Under the pieces are notes generated by a model, which did no database searches, was not told where the DNA came from, and worked only from the letters and a program-made list of their open reading frames with translations. Source: DAHUYF01 sp963838385 (GTDB taxonomy: Bacteria > Pseudomonadota > Alphaproteobacteria > ATCC43930 > CGMCC-115725). From it: a stretch of DNA of 64,000 bases. The position numbers and the translations under genes were made by a program. This document shows, piece by piece, positions 1 to 8,131 of this stretch; positions within the stretch are counted from its first letter, which is position 1; each line of letters begins with the position of its first letter. The stretch covers positions 62,001-126,000 of the forward strand of contig CAWIRE010000001.1 of the NCBI GenBank assembly GCA_963838385.1, written 5' to 3'.

Positions 1-50
1 GGTCCAAAATAATCTGGAAAACTCGGGCCACTCTATTCAACAGCCATCTG

Positions 51-1991
51 CTAATGGCCGTGATAGTAGCTTATGAGGGGAGGATGATCAGGGTCATCCT
101 TGGTGAGAAGACGCTCAATATGATCCTCGAAATTCGTCGGTGCCTCAAATAGCGTTTGATCGATCACAATGCATTGCCACGTTTTGAGGTCACTCTGCAA
201 AAGCCGATACAGTTCCCGATAGAAGTTCTCAAAAATTTCCGGGTTGATGTCCGGCGTGATGTTTTTCATCGGCGAGTTGATGATCAAAAATTTCGGCATC
301 GGTAGATGCTGTTGCGCCGCAGTCAGATGCAACGCAAGCGCGAAGCAAATCTTGAAGAGCACCATTTTCCCGCCTGAGCCGGCATCGTGGAATGTCCAAG
401 CCAAAGATTCGTTGCCCTTCGGATGCACATACGGGAACCAAGAGCGTTGGTTGAGTAAAACCTTGTCGTCCTCCTTGATCTCTGGGAAATGGATGGCCTG
501 AAGCAATCTGTGAAAATTCCGCTCCAAGGTGAGAACATTCTTCCGGCCATCTTCGAAACGGCCCTGCTCGGTTTGGATATCTCGCTCGAGTTCGGCGATC
601 TTCGCGATTAGCCCGTCCGCTTCCCTCAGTCTGGCTTCGACTTCGCCGGGCATCTCCTTGATGCGTATAAGTAGGCGGCGCCGCTCTTTGATCGCGCCGC
701 GACGACTCTCGAGCTTTCGCGCCCGCTTAATGTATTCGGACTCGACCTGTTTACGGGCAAAATCGATCCGCTGCTGCACCTCAGTCCGCTCTTTCAAGAG
801 TACGTCCAAGTCTCCGCGCTGCCGTTCACTGGAGCGCCTGAGTTTTTGGACAGAGCGCTTCAGATCATCGATCCGATCGGACAGATCACGCTCCATCACG
901 GCACTGTCGCCCTCAAAGCCACCGGGCGCCTTATCGAGATCTGACTTGCATAAAACACAGTGCACGCCATCCCCTTTCGGGTTCACTTCGGTACCGCATA
1001 CAGGGCAGGCTTGAAACTCGGCACCCTTCAACAGCTCGGACGCCGTCGAGGAGCGAGCGAGCTTGAACTTCATTCCGATAAATTCGGCTATCAGCGATTC
1101 CTGCTCCTTTAGCCGTTGACTGACGTTGGAGACGGCCTCGATCTTCGCGGCGATCGTTTGCGTGAGGTTGTTGACTAGGGCTTGATCCTCCTCGGCAACG
1201 GTGGAAGCCGGCAGCCGGTCCTCCGTCTGATTCTCGATCGCAATTTCCAACTTTTCTTCTTCTTCGTTGAGCTTATCGATCTCTAGTTCAATCTGGTCCC
1301 TAGAATCAAAGCCATAACGCTTGAGAAAGTCGCCGATTTGTTTGGCGGTCTCTCGCATGGTGCGCTGCGACTGGCGAACCTCAGAGAGCTCACTTTGCAA
1401 TTGGTTCAGTCGGTCGCTATGGAAACCTAGGACGTAACGAAGGACATCTTTTGATTTCTCTTGGCGGATCGGCTGCTCCAGCAGGAAGAAGCTTGAATCC
1501 AAATCGGGCTGATCGAGATAACAAAACTTGTAAAAGTCGCGGAAGCTCAATCGCTGTAGAGAGGAATCCGGGTCCCCCTTGCGTTTGCGAACCTTCAGCA
1601 GCGGCGAGCCGAGGTGGCGCAGCAGGAAGTCACTGTAATTATAAATGTCGTCGCCAATGATCGGTTGTTCGCCGGCTTGTAGCGGAAGGTTTTCCCGTCC
1701 CGCTTCCCCGTGGCTCTCCCAAGTGACCTCAACTGACGTGGTCGTGGTTGGATTCCGTTCGATTAGGAGGGTGGCGTCTCCGACTCTCGCCTGAAGCTGG
1801 ACGCCAACGAGCTCGCTCTGGATGGCCGGTGTCTTCTGAAGCGAGCCGCCTAAGCAATAGTCGATCAGTTCGGCGATCGAGGATTTGCCGGTGGACATCT
1901 GGCCGTGGAAGAAAGAAAGGCGAGGCGAGAAATGAATTCGCTCTTCGCTTTGCTTGCAGAGCAAGACGAGGGTGTCCACCAGGAGATTCAT
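51..1991 (-). CDS. ABC-three-component system ATPase, Rad50/SMC-like (DUF3732-type)
   Basis: A 646-residue P-loop ATPase with a long central coiled coil, the likely motor or sensor of an ABC-3C conflict system. The Walker A motif GQMSTGKSS lies at residues 30-38. A zinc-hook-like pair, CPVC and CVLC (Cys329/332/345/348), interrupts the coiled coil. A signature-like SGGKM occurs near residue 540 and a Walker B-like KFLIINSP near 570. The ATG overlaps the stop of the upstream middle-component gene by 4 bases, so translation is probably coupled. The layout matches Rad50-like ATPases of ABC-3C loci. The individual function is inferred from family and operon. Confidence 0.85.
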   Translation of the reverse strand: MNLLVDTLVLLCKQSEERIHFSPRLSFFHGQMSTGKSSIAELIDYCLGGSLQKTPAIQSELVGVQLQARVGDATLLIERNPTTTTSVEVTWESHGEAGRENLPLQAGEQPIIGDDIYNYSDFLLRHLGSPLLKVRKRKGDPDSSLQRLSFRDFYKFCYLDQPDLDSSFFLLEQPIRQEKSKDVLRYVLGFHSDRLNQLQSELSEVRQSQRTMRETAKQIGDFLKRYGFDSRDQIELEIDKLNEEEEKLEIAIENQTEDRLPASTVAEEDQALVNNLTQTIAAKIEAVSNVSQRLKEQESLIAEFIGMKFKLARSSTASELLKGAEFQACPVCGTEVNPKGDGVHCVLCKSDLDKAPGGFEGDSAVMERDLSDRIDDLKRSVQKLRRSSERQRGDLDVLLKERTEVQQRIDFARKQVESEYIKRARKLESRRGAIKERRRLLIRIKEMPGEVEARLREADGLIAKIAELERDIQTEQGRFEDGRKNVLTLERNFHRLLQAIHFPEIKEDDKVLLNQRSWFPYVHPKGNESLAWTFHDAGSGGKMVLFKICFALALHLTAAQQHLPMPKFLIINSPMKNITPDINPEIFENFYRELYRLLQSDLKTWQCIVIDQTLFEAPTNFEDHIERLLTKDDPDHPPLISYYHGH

Positions 1992-2554
1992 TGCGCGGCT
2001 CCTGTGAACGCGATTCCTTCGTTGAATTCTAAGGAAGTCAGCTCGGGAAATTGTTCGTAGATGAATTCCATCAGCGCCCGTGCTTTTAGATCAAGATGTT
2101 TTCGTAACAGCAGTGCGCGCTCATAGACGCGTGCGAAGCCAGGAGAAGCGACCAGTTCGTCCGTCAAAGCGATCCCCGAAGGGGTGAGATCGATTTGGAC
2201 CGTGCGACCGTCCGTCCGAACGGTAGCAAGGCGTCGTGCGACCAAGATGTTGAGAAAACGGCGATAACGATGGTCCCAAGGTCCGTAGCGATATCGTATC
2301 ATTCGAGCTTCAATCGTCAGTCGCTCAAAATCATCAACCGGGATGTTCGTAGCTGGCACGCCGCGGGCCACCAGCGCCTTTTCCAGGCATGACGGATATC
2401 GAAGGAGGAAATCGAGCTTTGCCAGTTTGGTAATGCCTTCGATCGCGGACAAGTCTTCGCGCAAGAAGGCCTTAAGCAAGATAAGGATTCGGGCAAGATG
2501 CACGTCCTCGTCTCGGTCGAGCGACGTGACAATTTCCACGAGGTCTAAACTCAT
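1988..2554 (-). CDS. ABC-three-component system middle component
   Basis: A 188-residue protein between the nuclease and the ATPase. Its start codon overlaps the end of the nuclease reading frame (TAATG) and its stop overlaps the ATPase start (ATGA). It is mostly helical with a probable winged helix near residues 90-135, where the stretch RFLNILVARRLATVRTDG is followed by a short beta-like segment. Middle components of ABC-3C systems are small wHTH-like proteins thought to link effector and ATPase. The assignment rests mainly on size, order and predicted fold. The sequence alone would only say small helical protein. Confidence 0.7.
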   Translation of the reverse strand: MSLDLVEIVTSLDRDEDVHLARILILLKAFLREDLSAIEGITKLAKLDFLLRYPSCLEKALVARGVPATNIPVDDFERLTIEARMIRYRYGPWDHRYRRFLNILVARRLATVRTDGRTVQIDLTPSGIALTDELVASPGFARVYERALLLRKHLDLKARALMEFIYEQFPELTSLEFNEGIAFTGAAQ

Positions 2555-2832
2555 TAGGCCTCCGCAGAGACATCAAAGGGCAATGACCACCATGTCTTGC
2601 ATTTCTGGGTAAGGACGCCAGCGGCACCGATCAGGTGCTCGGGGCGGCAATTGTAAAGCTGGTCCGGATCGGTTTTGACCCGTGCCTTCAAACGCTCAGC
2701 GAGTTTTGCGTACATCGCCGATCCATACGGCGCCCCCGCCTTCTCGGCATTCGCGTGAGCCTCGGCAGCTTCAAATTGGACCACCGCGAGGATATTGCTG
2801 TAGCGCTTTGCCGCGTCTTCGGCACCGTATCT
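2554..2832 (-). pseudogene. C-terminal part of the ABC-3C nuclease, separated by an in-frame TGA
   Basis: After the TGA the frame continues directly with RYGAEDAAKRYSNILAVVQF and runs to a TAA that overlaps the middle-component start. The distance is an exact multiple of three, so no frameshift is needed and one base change explains the break. The segment is helical and ends with GVLTQKCKTWWSLPFD, resembling the ends of ABC-3C effector proteins. It could be made separately from the GTG at 2782-2784, by readthrough, or not at all. A sequencing error cannot be excluded. Confidence 0.6.
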
Positions 2833-3786
2833 TCAACTCCATTCTATGAATAGGGCTTCAAATGACCGAACGCGATCCACGATGTTGGTCACCCGGTTAG
2901 TTTCGACACCGCCTCTAGCGAGCTTCCGGACCGCCCGCACAAGATCGGACGGCACATCCGAAGGCGTAATAAGCGCCGTAACATCGATGTCTTGATAGGG
3001 TTTGCAGCTATGCGTGAACTGATCGATGATGGCAAGAACATCGGCCTTGCGAATCCGTTTTCCCGACAGTAGCTGGCTATCAATGATCTGTGCGAGGCCA
3101 GTTCCCGGTGCGTAGAGGTCGGTGATTGGCCCGTTGAGCGTTTTCATCGATGCATCTCGGGCGAGATTGACTATCGCACTGGCCATTTCCGCGACGGTGG
3201 CGTACGGAAGGTCCTTTACGCCTGGACATTCTGAAAGTGCGTCCCGTACGTCGGCGCGAATATGCGCCATATCGGAGGCGTGGCCACGAACGGTGGTCTT
3301 TTGCAAGGTTGCTGCCACGTCAACAGACTTGAGGCCGGTGTCGCTGGCAATGCCCTCGACGAACTGACGCAGTGAATTGTCGGCGCGCAGACCTTTAATG
3401 CCGCCGCGTTCCTGAAGCGTCGTCAATAGCCATTGCAGGTTATTTTTTGACTTTTCATCGTCCCAGAAAGTGTGATTGGTGGTGAAGTCAAATTTTTCGA
3501 AAGCACCGGGAAATTTGCTATCGAGGACGCAGAACTTTCCGAGCGCCTTAGTGACTTGGTCGTCGACGGCTTTGAACGGTGGCAGAGTTAGCCGTCGGGT
3601 CTTGATCTGTGTGCCAACGAATTTTCCAACGGGCGTCTTGACCAGGAAATCTTCGTGATTTTCACAGATGATCTCGGCGACATTCGCTTCGTCGGTGATG
3701 AGGCGAATGGCATTTATCGCGGCGTAACAATGCTGATAATTGAACCGCGCAGCGACATCATCGCCTGGGTCAGACTTATCCAGCAC
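2833..3786 (-). CDS. dsDNA nuclease domain protein (DUF4297/Cap4-like), effector of the ABC-3C operon
   Basis: The first 317 codons of the operon's first gene. The N-terminus fits the DUF4297 (Cap4-type) PD-(D/E)xK nuclease family: GDDVAARFNYQHCYAA, then EIICENHEDFLV and VGTQIKTR, giving Asp46 and Gln60-x-Lys62 as the likely metal and catalytic residues. The start is a GTG at 3784-3786; no ATG exists upstream in this frame before a stop. Translation ends at a TGA at 2833-2835, but the same frame stays open for another 92 codons, so the natural protein was probably about 410 residues with a C-terminal coupling domain. Low GC compared with the flanking core genes suggests transfer. Confidence 0.75.
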   Translation of the reverse strand: MLDKSDPGDDVAARFNYQHCYAAINAIRLITDEANVAEIICENHEDFLVKTPVGKFVGTQIKTRRLTLPPFKAVDDQVTKALGKFCVLDSKFPGAFEKFDFTTNHTFWDDEKSKNNLQWLLTTLQERGGIKGLRADNSLRQFVEGIASDTGLKSVDVAATLQKTTVRGHASDMAHIRADVRDALSECPGVKDLPYATVAEMASAIVNLARDASMKTLNGPITDLYAPGTGLAQIIDSQLLSGKRIRKADVLAIIDQFTHSCKPYQDIDVTALITPSDVPSDLVRAVRKLARGGVETNRVTNIVDRVRSFEALFIEWS

Positions 3787-3839
3787 TGAAATCGGGGGCA
3801 GCCATAAGTCTGCTACTTTAGGTGATCTTTGCGGCGTAC

Positions 3840-3862
3840 CCTACTATACTCTCGGTAGTAGG
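3840..3862. promoter_or_regulatory. Inverted repeat upstream of the ABC-3C operon
   Basis: A perfect 7-base inverted repeat, CCTACTA and TAGTAGG with a 9-base spacer, lies about 55 bases upstream of the nuclease start. Read on the minus strand it overlaps a -10-like TATAGT. It could be an operator for this operon, but no regulator gene is visible beside it. Confidence 0.35.
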
Positions 3863-4286
3863 TCGAGCCACGGAATTCAGCAAGTGCCTGAAGAGCCGGA
3901 ACTGCCCGCGTGGATCAGACTAGGGCGTTGGAGAACAGCATAATTTCCGCGTCCCATCCGGAGCTGCCCGAGCGGCGTGCCCGAGCACCGTCCCCTCTCG
4001 GGAACCGACGCCGATCGGCGGAACGGCCGCTTTGGGCGCAGAGCTGTCATTCATCGTCCCCTGAGCCAACGTCTGTTCCGGGTCAGTCTCGGAATTGCCG
4101 ATTGGCGCCCGTGTCGGCCGCTCAGGATTCGAGAGCGGATGCCCCGGCCGGCCCATCCAGACCGCCTCCCTGCGCTAGCCGGATAGGGAGACTAAACAGA
4201 CTTGACGCTCGCTGGCGAACTCTTGGGAGAAGTATCAGAAGGGCACGGATTTTGGGTCATGTTGGATTTCTCATCTGCCCACACCC
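3863..4286. other. Intergenic region with no recognisable gene
   Basis: This stretch separates the ABC-3C operon from the downstream end of the pdxH operon. Open frames here lack plausible start signals and recognisable protein features. I see no tRNA, integrase or clear direct repeat marking an island boundary. Confidence 0.5.
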
Positions 4287-4814
4287 CTACCCCGCCAGCT
4301 CCTCCGCCCGGCTCGAGAGCCCGAGGCTCCCCGCGGTGTTCGCGACCGCGGCGAGGCAGAGCTGGGCGCGGTCGGGCGGCAGCCAGACCGAGAAGCGCGT
4401 CACCACCTGCCCGCCCTCGCTCTCCGGCAGCTTCTGCGCGTCGAGGCGCACGATGTTGGCGCCGTTCTGGGTGAAGATCTCGGCGAGCCGCGCGATGAGG
4501 CCGAGCTGGTCGCCGCCGCTCACCTCGATGCGGTGGGTGATGCGCCCCATCGGCCCCGGCCGGGGATCGAAGCCGTAGGGCACGACGCGGATCTGGCCGC
4601 CCTCGAGCTCCGGCAGCCGCGCCAGCTCGTCCTGCAGCCAGGCGGCGCCGATGCCGTCGGGCAGCTCGCAGATCGAGGTGAACTCGGCGCCCTTGCCGAA
4701 TACCGCGAAGGTGGTGTCGCGCAGGTTGATCCCGGCCGTGAACAGGCAGTCGGCGATCGCCGAGACCAGCCCGACGCGGTCGAGGCAGAGAATCGAGACC
4801 AGGGCTACCGCCAT
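4287..4814 (-). CDS. ACT-domain protein, GcvR-like
   Basis: A 175-residue protein with two ACT-type modules. The first begins VSILCLDRVGLVSAIADCLF near residue 6 and the second is RIEVSGGDQLGLIARLAEIF near residue 96. This tandem is typical of glycine cleavage regulator (GcvR)-like proteins, which bind small ligands such as amino acids. It is the last gene of the pdxH-CDF-SDR run and starts 31 bases after the SDR stop. No DNA-binding domain is seen, so it probably acts through ligand or protein binding. The exact target is unknown. Confidence 0.8.
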   Translation of the reverse strand: MAVALVSILCLDRVGLVSAIADCLFTAGINLRDTTFAVFGKGAEFTSICELPDGIGAAWLQDELARLPELEGGQIRVVPYGFDPRPGPMGRITHRIEVSGGDQLGLIARLAEIFTQNGANIVRLDAQKLPESEGGQVVTRFSVWLPPDRAQLCLAAVANTAGSLGLSSRAEELAG

Positions 4815-4845
4815 CGCGCGCCTCCCGTCGCGTCAATCGCGTCCA

Positions 4846-5586
4846 TCAATAGAGATGCTGGCCGCCGGTGACGAAGATCTCGGTGCCGGTGACATAGGCC
4901 GATTCGGCGCCGCAGAGATAGAAGATGGTCGACGCCACGTCCCCGGGCGCTCCCAGCCGGTGCAGCGGGATGCGCGGGATCAGCACCTCGGTCTCCGGCG
5001 ACAGCATCGCCGTCTCGATCTCGCCCGGCGCCACCGCGTTGACGCGCACGCCGAGCTGGGCGAACTCGACCGCCATCTCGCGCGTCAGCGCCGAGAGCGC
5101 CGCCTTGGAGGTCGAATAGGCCGAGCCGGCGAAGGGGTGCACGGCGTGGCCCGCGATCGAGGTGACGTTGACGATGGCGCCCTTGCCGCGCGCCAGCGCC
5201 GCGGCAAGGCCGCGGGCAAGGCTCAGCGGCGTGAAGAAATTGAGCTGGAACACGTCGCGCCAGTCGGCGAGATCGCCGTTGAGGCAGCCGAGCCGCTCCT
5301 TGAACGGCGTCTTGGGCGAGACGCCGGCATTGTTGACCAGCGCGTCGAGCGCGCCGTCGCCGAGGATGGCGTTGACCTCGACGATGAAGCGCTCCACCGC
5401 CCTGGGGTCGGCGAGATCGGCGCTGACGTGATGCGTCCAGTTGGGGTCGCGCTTGCATTCCGCCGGCACGCCTTCGCGCGAGCTGGTGATGACCTGCCAG
5501 CCGGCCTCGCTGAAGCGCCGGACGGTGGCATGCCCGATGCCGCGGCTGGCGCCGGTGAGGAGCAGGGTCTTGCGCTCGGTGTTCAT
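4846..5586 (-). CDS. SDR family oxidoreductase
   Basis: A 246-residue classical short-chain dehydrogenase/reductase. The cofactor motif TGASRGIG lies at residues 11-18, NNAG near 88, a catalytic Ser in VNVTSIAGHA near 140 and the YSTSK active-site motif near 156. PGEIETAM follows the active site as usual. The ATG overlaps the stop of the CDF transporter gene by 4 bases, so both are probably made from one message. The substrate cannot be predicted. Confidence 0.9.
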   Translation of the reverse strand: MNTERKTLLLTGASRGIGHATVRRFSEAGWQVITSSREGVPAECKRDPNWTHHVSADLADPRAVERFIVEVNAILGDGALDALVNNAGVSPKTPFKERLGCLNGDLADWRDVFQLNFFTPLSLARGLAAALARGKGAIVNVTSIAGHAVHPFAGSAYSTSKAALSALTREMAVEFAQLGVRVNAVAPGEIETAMLSPETEVLIPRIPLHRLGAPGDVASTIFYLCGAESAYVTGTEIFVTGGQHLY

Positions 5587-6524
5587 GAGGCGAGCTTAGA
5601 TGACGGCGCCGCCGGCGGGAAGCTGCGGTGCGGCTCGTCGACGCCTTCGGGGTCCTGGTGGATCAGCACCTCGGCCCGGGGAAAGGCGCCCAGGATCTCG
5701 GCCTCGACCGCGTCCGAGATGCGGTGCGCCTCGGCCAAGCTGAGGCGGCCGTCCATCTCGAGATGGATCTGGATGAAGGCGCTGGGCCCGGCGGCGCGGG
5801 TGCGCAGGTCGTGCACCGCGGTGACCTGCGGATGCGCCAGGGCAATGGCGCGGATGCGGCCGCGGGCCTCGTCGGGCAGCTCGCGGTCCATGAGCTGCAC
5901 CACCGCCTTGCTGCCGACCCGCCAGGCGCCGTAGACGATCCAGACGCCGATCGCCGCGCCGAACAGCGGATCGAGATAGACCCAGCCGAGCAGATGCGTC
6001 GCCACCAGCGAGACGACGACGCTGCCGTTCAGCACCAGGTCGGTGCGGTAATGGAACTCGTCGGCGCTCACCACCAGCGAGCCGGTGCGGCGCACCACCG
6101 AGCCTTGGTAGGCGACCAGCACCAGCGTCACCGCAATGGCGACGATCATGACGGCGATGCCGATGCCGGTGTTGCTCACCCGCTGCGGGGTCAGGACATG
6201 CTGCAGCGCCTCGATCAGCAGCAGCACCGCCGAGCCGGTGATGAAGGCCGCCTGCCCCAGGCTCGCCAGCGGCTCGGCCTTGCCATGGCCGAAGCGATGC
6301 TCGCGATCGGCCGGAACCAGCGCCTGCTGCACCGCCACCAGGTTGACCACCGAGGCCGCCGCATCGAGCAGCGAATCGAGCAGGCTCGACAGCAGGCTCA
6401 CCGAATCCGTCATCAGCCAGGCCGCGAGCTTCACCACGATCATCACGCCGGCCACCGCGATCGAGGCGTAGGTCGCGCGCCGCATCAGCGCGCCGGCGCG
6501 GTTCATGTCGAGGGCGGGGCTCAT
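5583..6524 (-). CDS. Cation diffusion facilitator (CDF) family transporter
   Basis: A 313-residue inner-membrane exporter of divalent cations such as Zn, Fe or Mn, with about six membrane segments. Metal-site signatures of FieF-like CDF proteins are visible: SLLDSLLDAAASVVNL in TM2, HRFGHGKAEPLASL after it, and DEFHYRTDLVLN before TM5. The cytoplasmic C-terminal domain ends with LIHQDPEG, as in FieF. Start and stop overlap both neighbours by 4 bases (pdxH before, SDR after). Metal specificity is not clear. Confidence 0.92.
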   Translation of the reverse strand: MSPALDMNRAGALMRRATYASIAVAGVMIVVKLAAWLMTDSVSLLSSLLDSLLDAAASVVNLVAVQQALVPADREHRFGHGKAEPLASLGQAAFITGSAVLLLIEALQHVLTPQRVSNTGIGIAVMIVAIAVTLVLVAYQGSVVRRTGSLVVSADEFHYRTDLVLNGSVVVSLVATHLLGWVYLDPLFGAAIGVWIVYGAWRVGSKAVVQLMDRELPDEARGRIRAIALAHPQVTAVHDLRTRAAGPSAFIQIHLEMDGRLSLAEAHRISDAVEAEILGAFPRAEVLIHQDPEGVDEPHRSFPPAAPSSKLAS

Positions 6525-7111
6525 GGGAAGAGCAGCTCCCGCCGCCAGGACTCGCCCTCGCGGCTGTAGAGCACGCGGTCATGCAGCCGGAAGGGCCGGT
6601 CCTGCCAGAACTCGATGCGCTCGGGCAGCACGCGCCAGCCCGACCAGCGCGGCGGCCGCGGGATCGGCCCGTCGCCGAAGCGCTGCGCCACCTCGGCAAA
6701 GCGCGCCTCCAGCGCCTCGCGGCTCGCCACCGGGCGCGACTGGGCCGAGGCCCAGGCGCCGATCTGGCTCTGGCGCGGGCGGGTGGCGAAATAGGCGTCC
6801 GCCTCTGCCGCGCTCACCGCCTCGACCGGTCCCTCGATCCGCACCTGGCGCAGCAGCGACTTCCAATGAAAGCACAGCGCCGCGCGCGGATTGGCGGCGA
6901 GTTCCCCGCCCTTGCGGCTGTCGAGGTTGCTGTAGAAGACGAAGCCGCGCTCGTCGACGCCCTTCAGCAGGATCATCCGCGCCGAGGGCTCGCCGCTTTC
7001 GCTCGCGCTCGCCACGGTCATGGCATTGGCGTCGCGCGGCTCGCTGGCCTGCGCCTCGGCGAACCAGGCGGCGAACTCGTCGAAAGGCTGGCGGTACGGG
7101 ATGCGACTCAC
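6521..7111 (-). CDS. pdxH: Pyridoxine/pyridoxamine 5'-phosphate oxidase
   Basis: An FMN enzyme that makes pyridoxal 5'-phosphate in the vitamin B6 salvage and synthesis pathway. Signatures are ARMILLKGVDERGFVFYSN, the FMN-site FHWKSLLRQVRIEG, and the C-terminal RLHDRVLYSREGESWRRELL. The start is taken as GTG at 7109-7111 (MSRIPYRQ), preceded by the AGGAG ribosome site, giving 196 residues, close to the family norm. Frames extending further upstream are not protein-like. It is the first gene of a four-gene minus-strand operon and is divergent from the dnaJ-like gene. Confidence 0.93.
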   Translation of the reverse strand: MSRIPYRQPFDEFAAWFAEAQASEPRDANAMTVASASESGEPSARMILLKGVDERGFVFYSNLDSRKGGELAANPRAALCFHWKSLLRQVRIEGPVEAVSAAEADAYFATRPRQSQIGAWASAQSRPVASREALEARFAEVAQRFGDGPIPRPPRWSGWRVLPERIEFWQDRPFRLHDRVLYSREGESWRRELLFP

Positions 7112-7261
7112 TCGCGACTCCTGGAAAGCGCCTGCGCCGAGACCTGCCCTACCATAGCCCGAAGCACCGCCTTTTCGAAGTCGCGGGTTGCCCCTGCCGG
7201 GCGCAACCGCCAAGATGGGCGCCGGCAGCGGCGGCGAGAGCGAGGCAGGCGAAATTTGGCA

Positions 7262-8125
7262 ATGCGCGATCCCTACGTCGTCCTCGGCGTCGAGCGTGGC
7301 GCGTCCGAGGAGGCGATCAAGAGGGCCTATCGGCGGCTGGCGAAAAAGCTCCATCCCGACGTCAATCCCGGCAACCGCACCCTCGAGCAGCAGTTCAAGG
7401 AAGTGACCGCGGCCTACGATATGCTCTCCGACCCGGCCAAGCGCGCGCGCTTCGATCGCGGCGAGATCGACGCCGCCGGCGCCGAGCGCGGCTTCCACGC
7501 GCAGGGCGCCCGCGCCTACCGCCGCGCCGAGAGCGCCTTCTCCTTCGACGAGATCATCGCCGAGATCCTCGGCCGCGGCCGGCGCGAGAGCGAGGAGCGC
7601 CTCGGCGATGTCAGCCAGACGCTGCGCCTCTCCTTCGTCGAGGCGGCGCTCGGCGGCAAGCGGCGGATCGCCTCGCCCGACGGCCGCAGCGTCGACATCG
7701 TCGTGCCCGCCGGCATCGAGAGCGGCCAGACGCTCCGCCTCAAGGGCCAGGGCCCGCGCGGTCCCCGCGGCGTGGCGCCGGGCGACCTCTATCTCGATAT
7801 CGAGGTGACGCCGCACGCCTTCTACCAGCGCAAGGAGCACGATATCCATGTCGAGCTGCCGGTGACGCTGACCGAGGCGGTGCTGGGCGCACGGGTCACC
7901 GTGCCCACCATCCACGGGCCGGTCTCGCTCAAGGTGCCGCGCGGCTCCAACAGCGGCGCCACGCTCCGCCTCAAGGGCAAGGGCATCGCCGCCGCCGGCG
8001 GCGCCGGCGACCAGTACGTCAAGCTGCGCGTGGTGCTGCCCGACCCGCCCGACGCCGAGCTCACCAGCTTCCTCGAGCGCTGGGGCGCCAAGCACCCCTA
8101 CAACGTCCGCCGCGGCCTCGAATAG
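7262..8125 (+). CDS. DnaJ-like co-chaperone (CbpA-type, no zinc fingers)
   Basis: A 287-residue J-domain protein. Residues 1-65 form the J domain: YVVLGVERGASEEAIKRAYR, then HPDVNPG with the essential HPD that stimulates Hsp70, then AAYDMLSD. A short linker leads to the two C-terminal substrate-binding beta domains; LRLSFVEAALGGKR starts the first and the second contains VTLTEAVLGARVTVPT. No CxxCxGxG zinc repeats are present, so it is of the CbpA class rather than DnaJ proper. The ATG at 7262 begins MRDPYVVLGV. It converges on the yihY-like gene. Confidence 0.9.
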   Translation: MRDPYVVLGVERGASEEAIKRAYRRLAKKLHPDVNPGNRTLEQQFKEVTAAYDMLSDPAKRARFDRGEIDAAGAERGFHAQGARAYRRAESAFSFDEIIAEILGRGRRESEERLGDVSQTLRLSFVEAALGGKRRIASPDGRSVDIVVPAGIESGQTLRLKGQGPRGPRGVAPGDLYLDIEVTPHAFYQRKEHDIHVELPVTLTEAVLGARVTVPTIHGPVSLKVPRGSNSGATLRLKGKGIAAAGGAGDQYVKLRVVLPDPPDAELTSFLERWGAKHPYNVRRGLE

Positions 8126-8131
8126 GCCGGC

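Noticed and set aside
2833..2835. TGA as a selenocysteine codon
   Set aside because: No SECIS-like hairpin was evident by eye, and a nuclease of this family has no known selenocysteine. A nonsense change or error is simpler.
3863..4578. 222-codon plus-strand frame in the gap after the ABC-3C operon
   Set aside because: It runs into the ACT-domain gene on the other strand, has no good ribosome site, and is Pro/Arg/Ser-rich without motifs.
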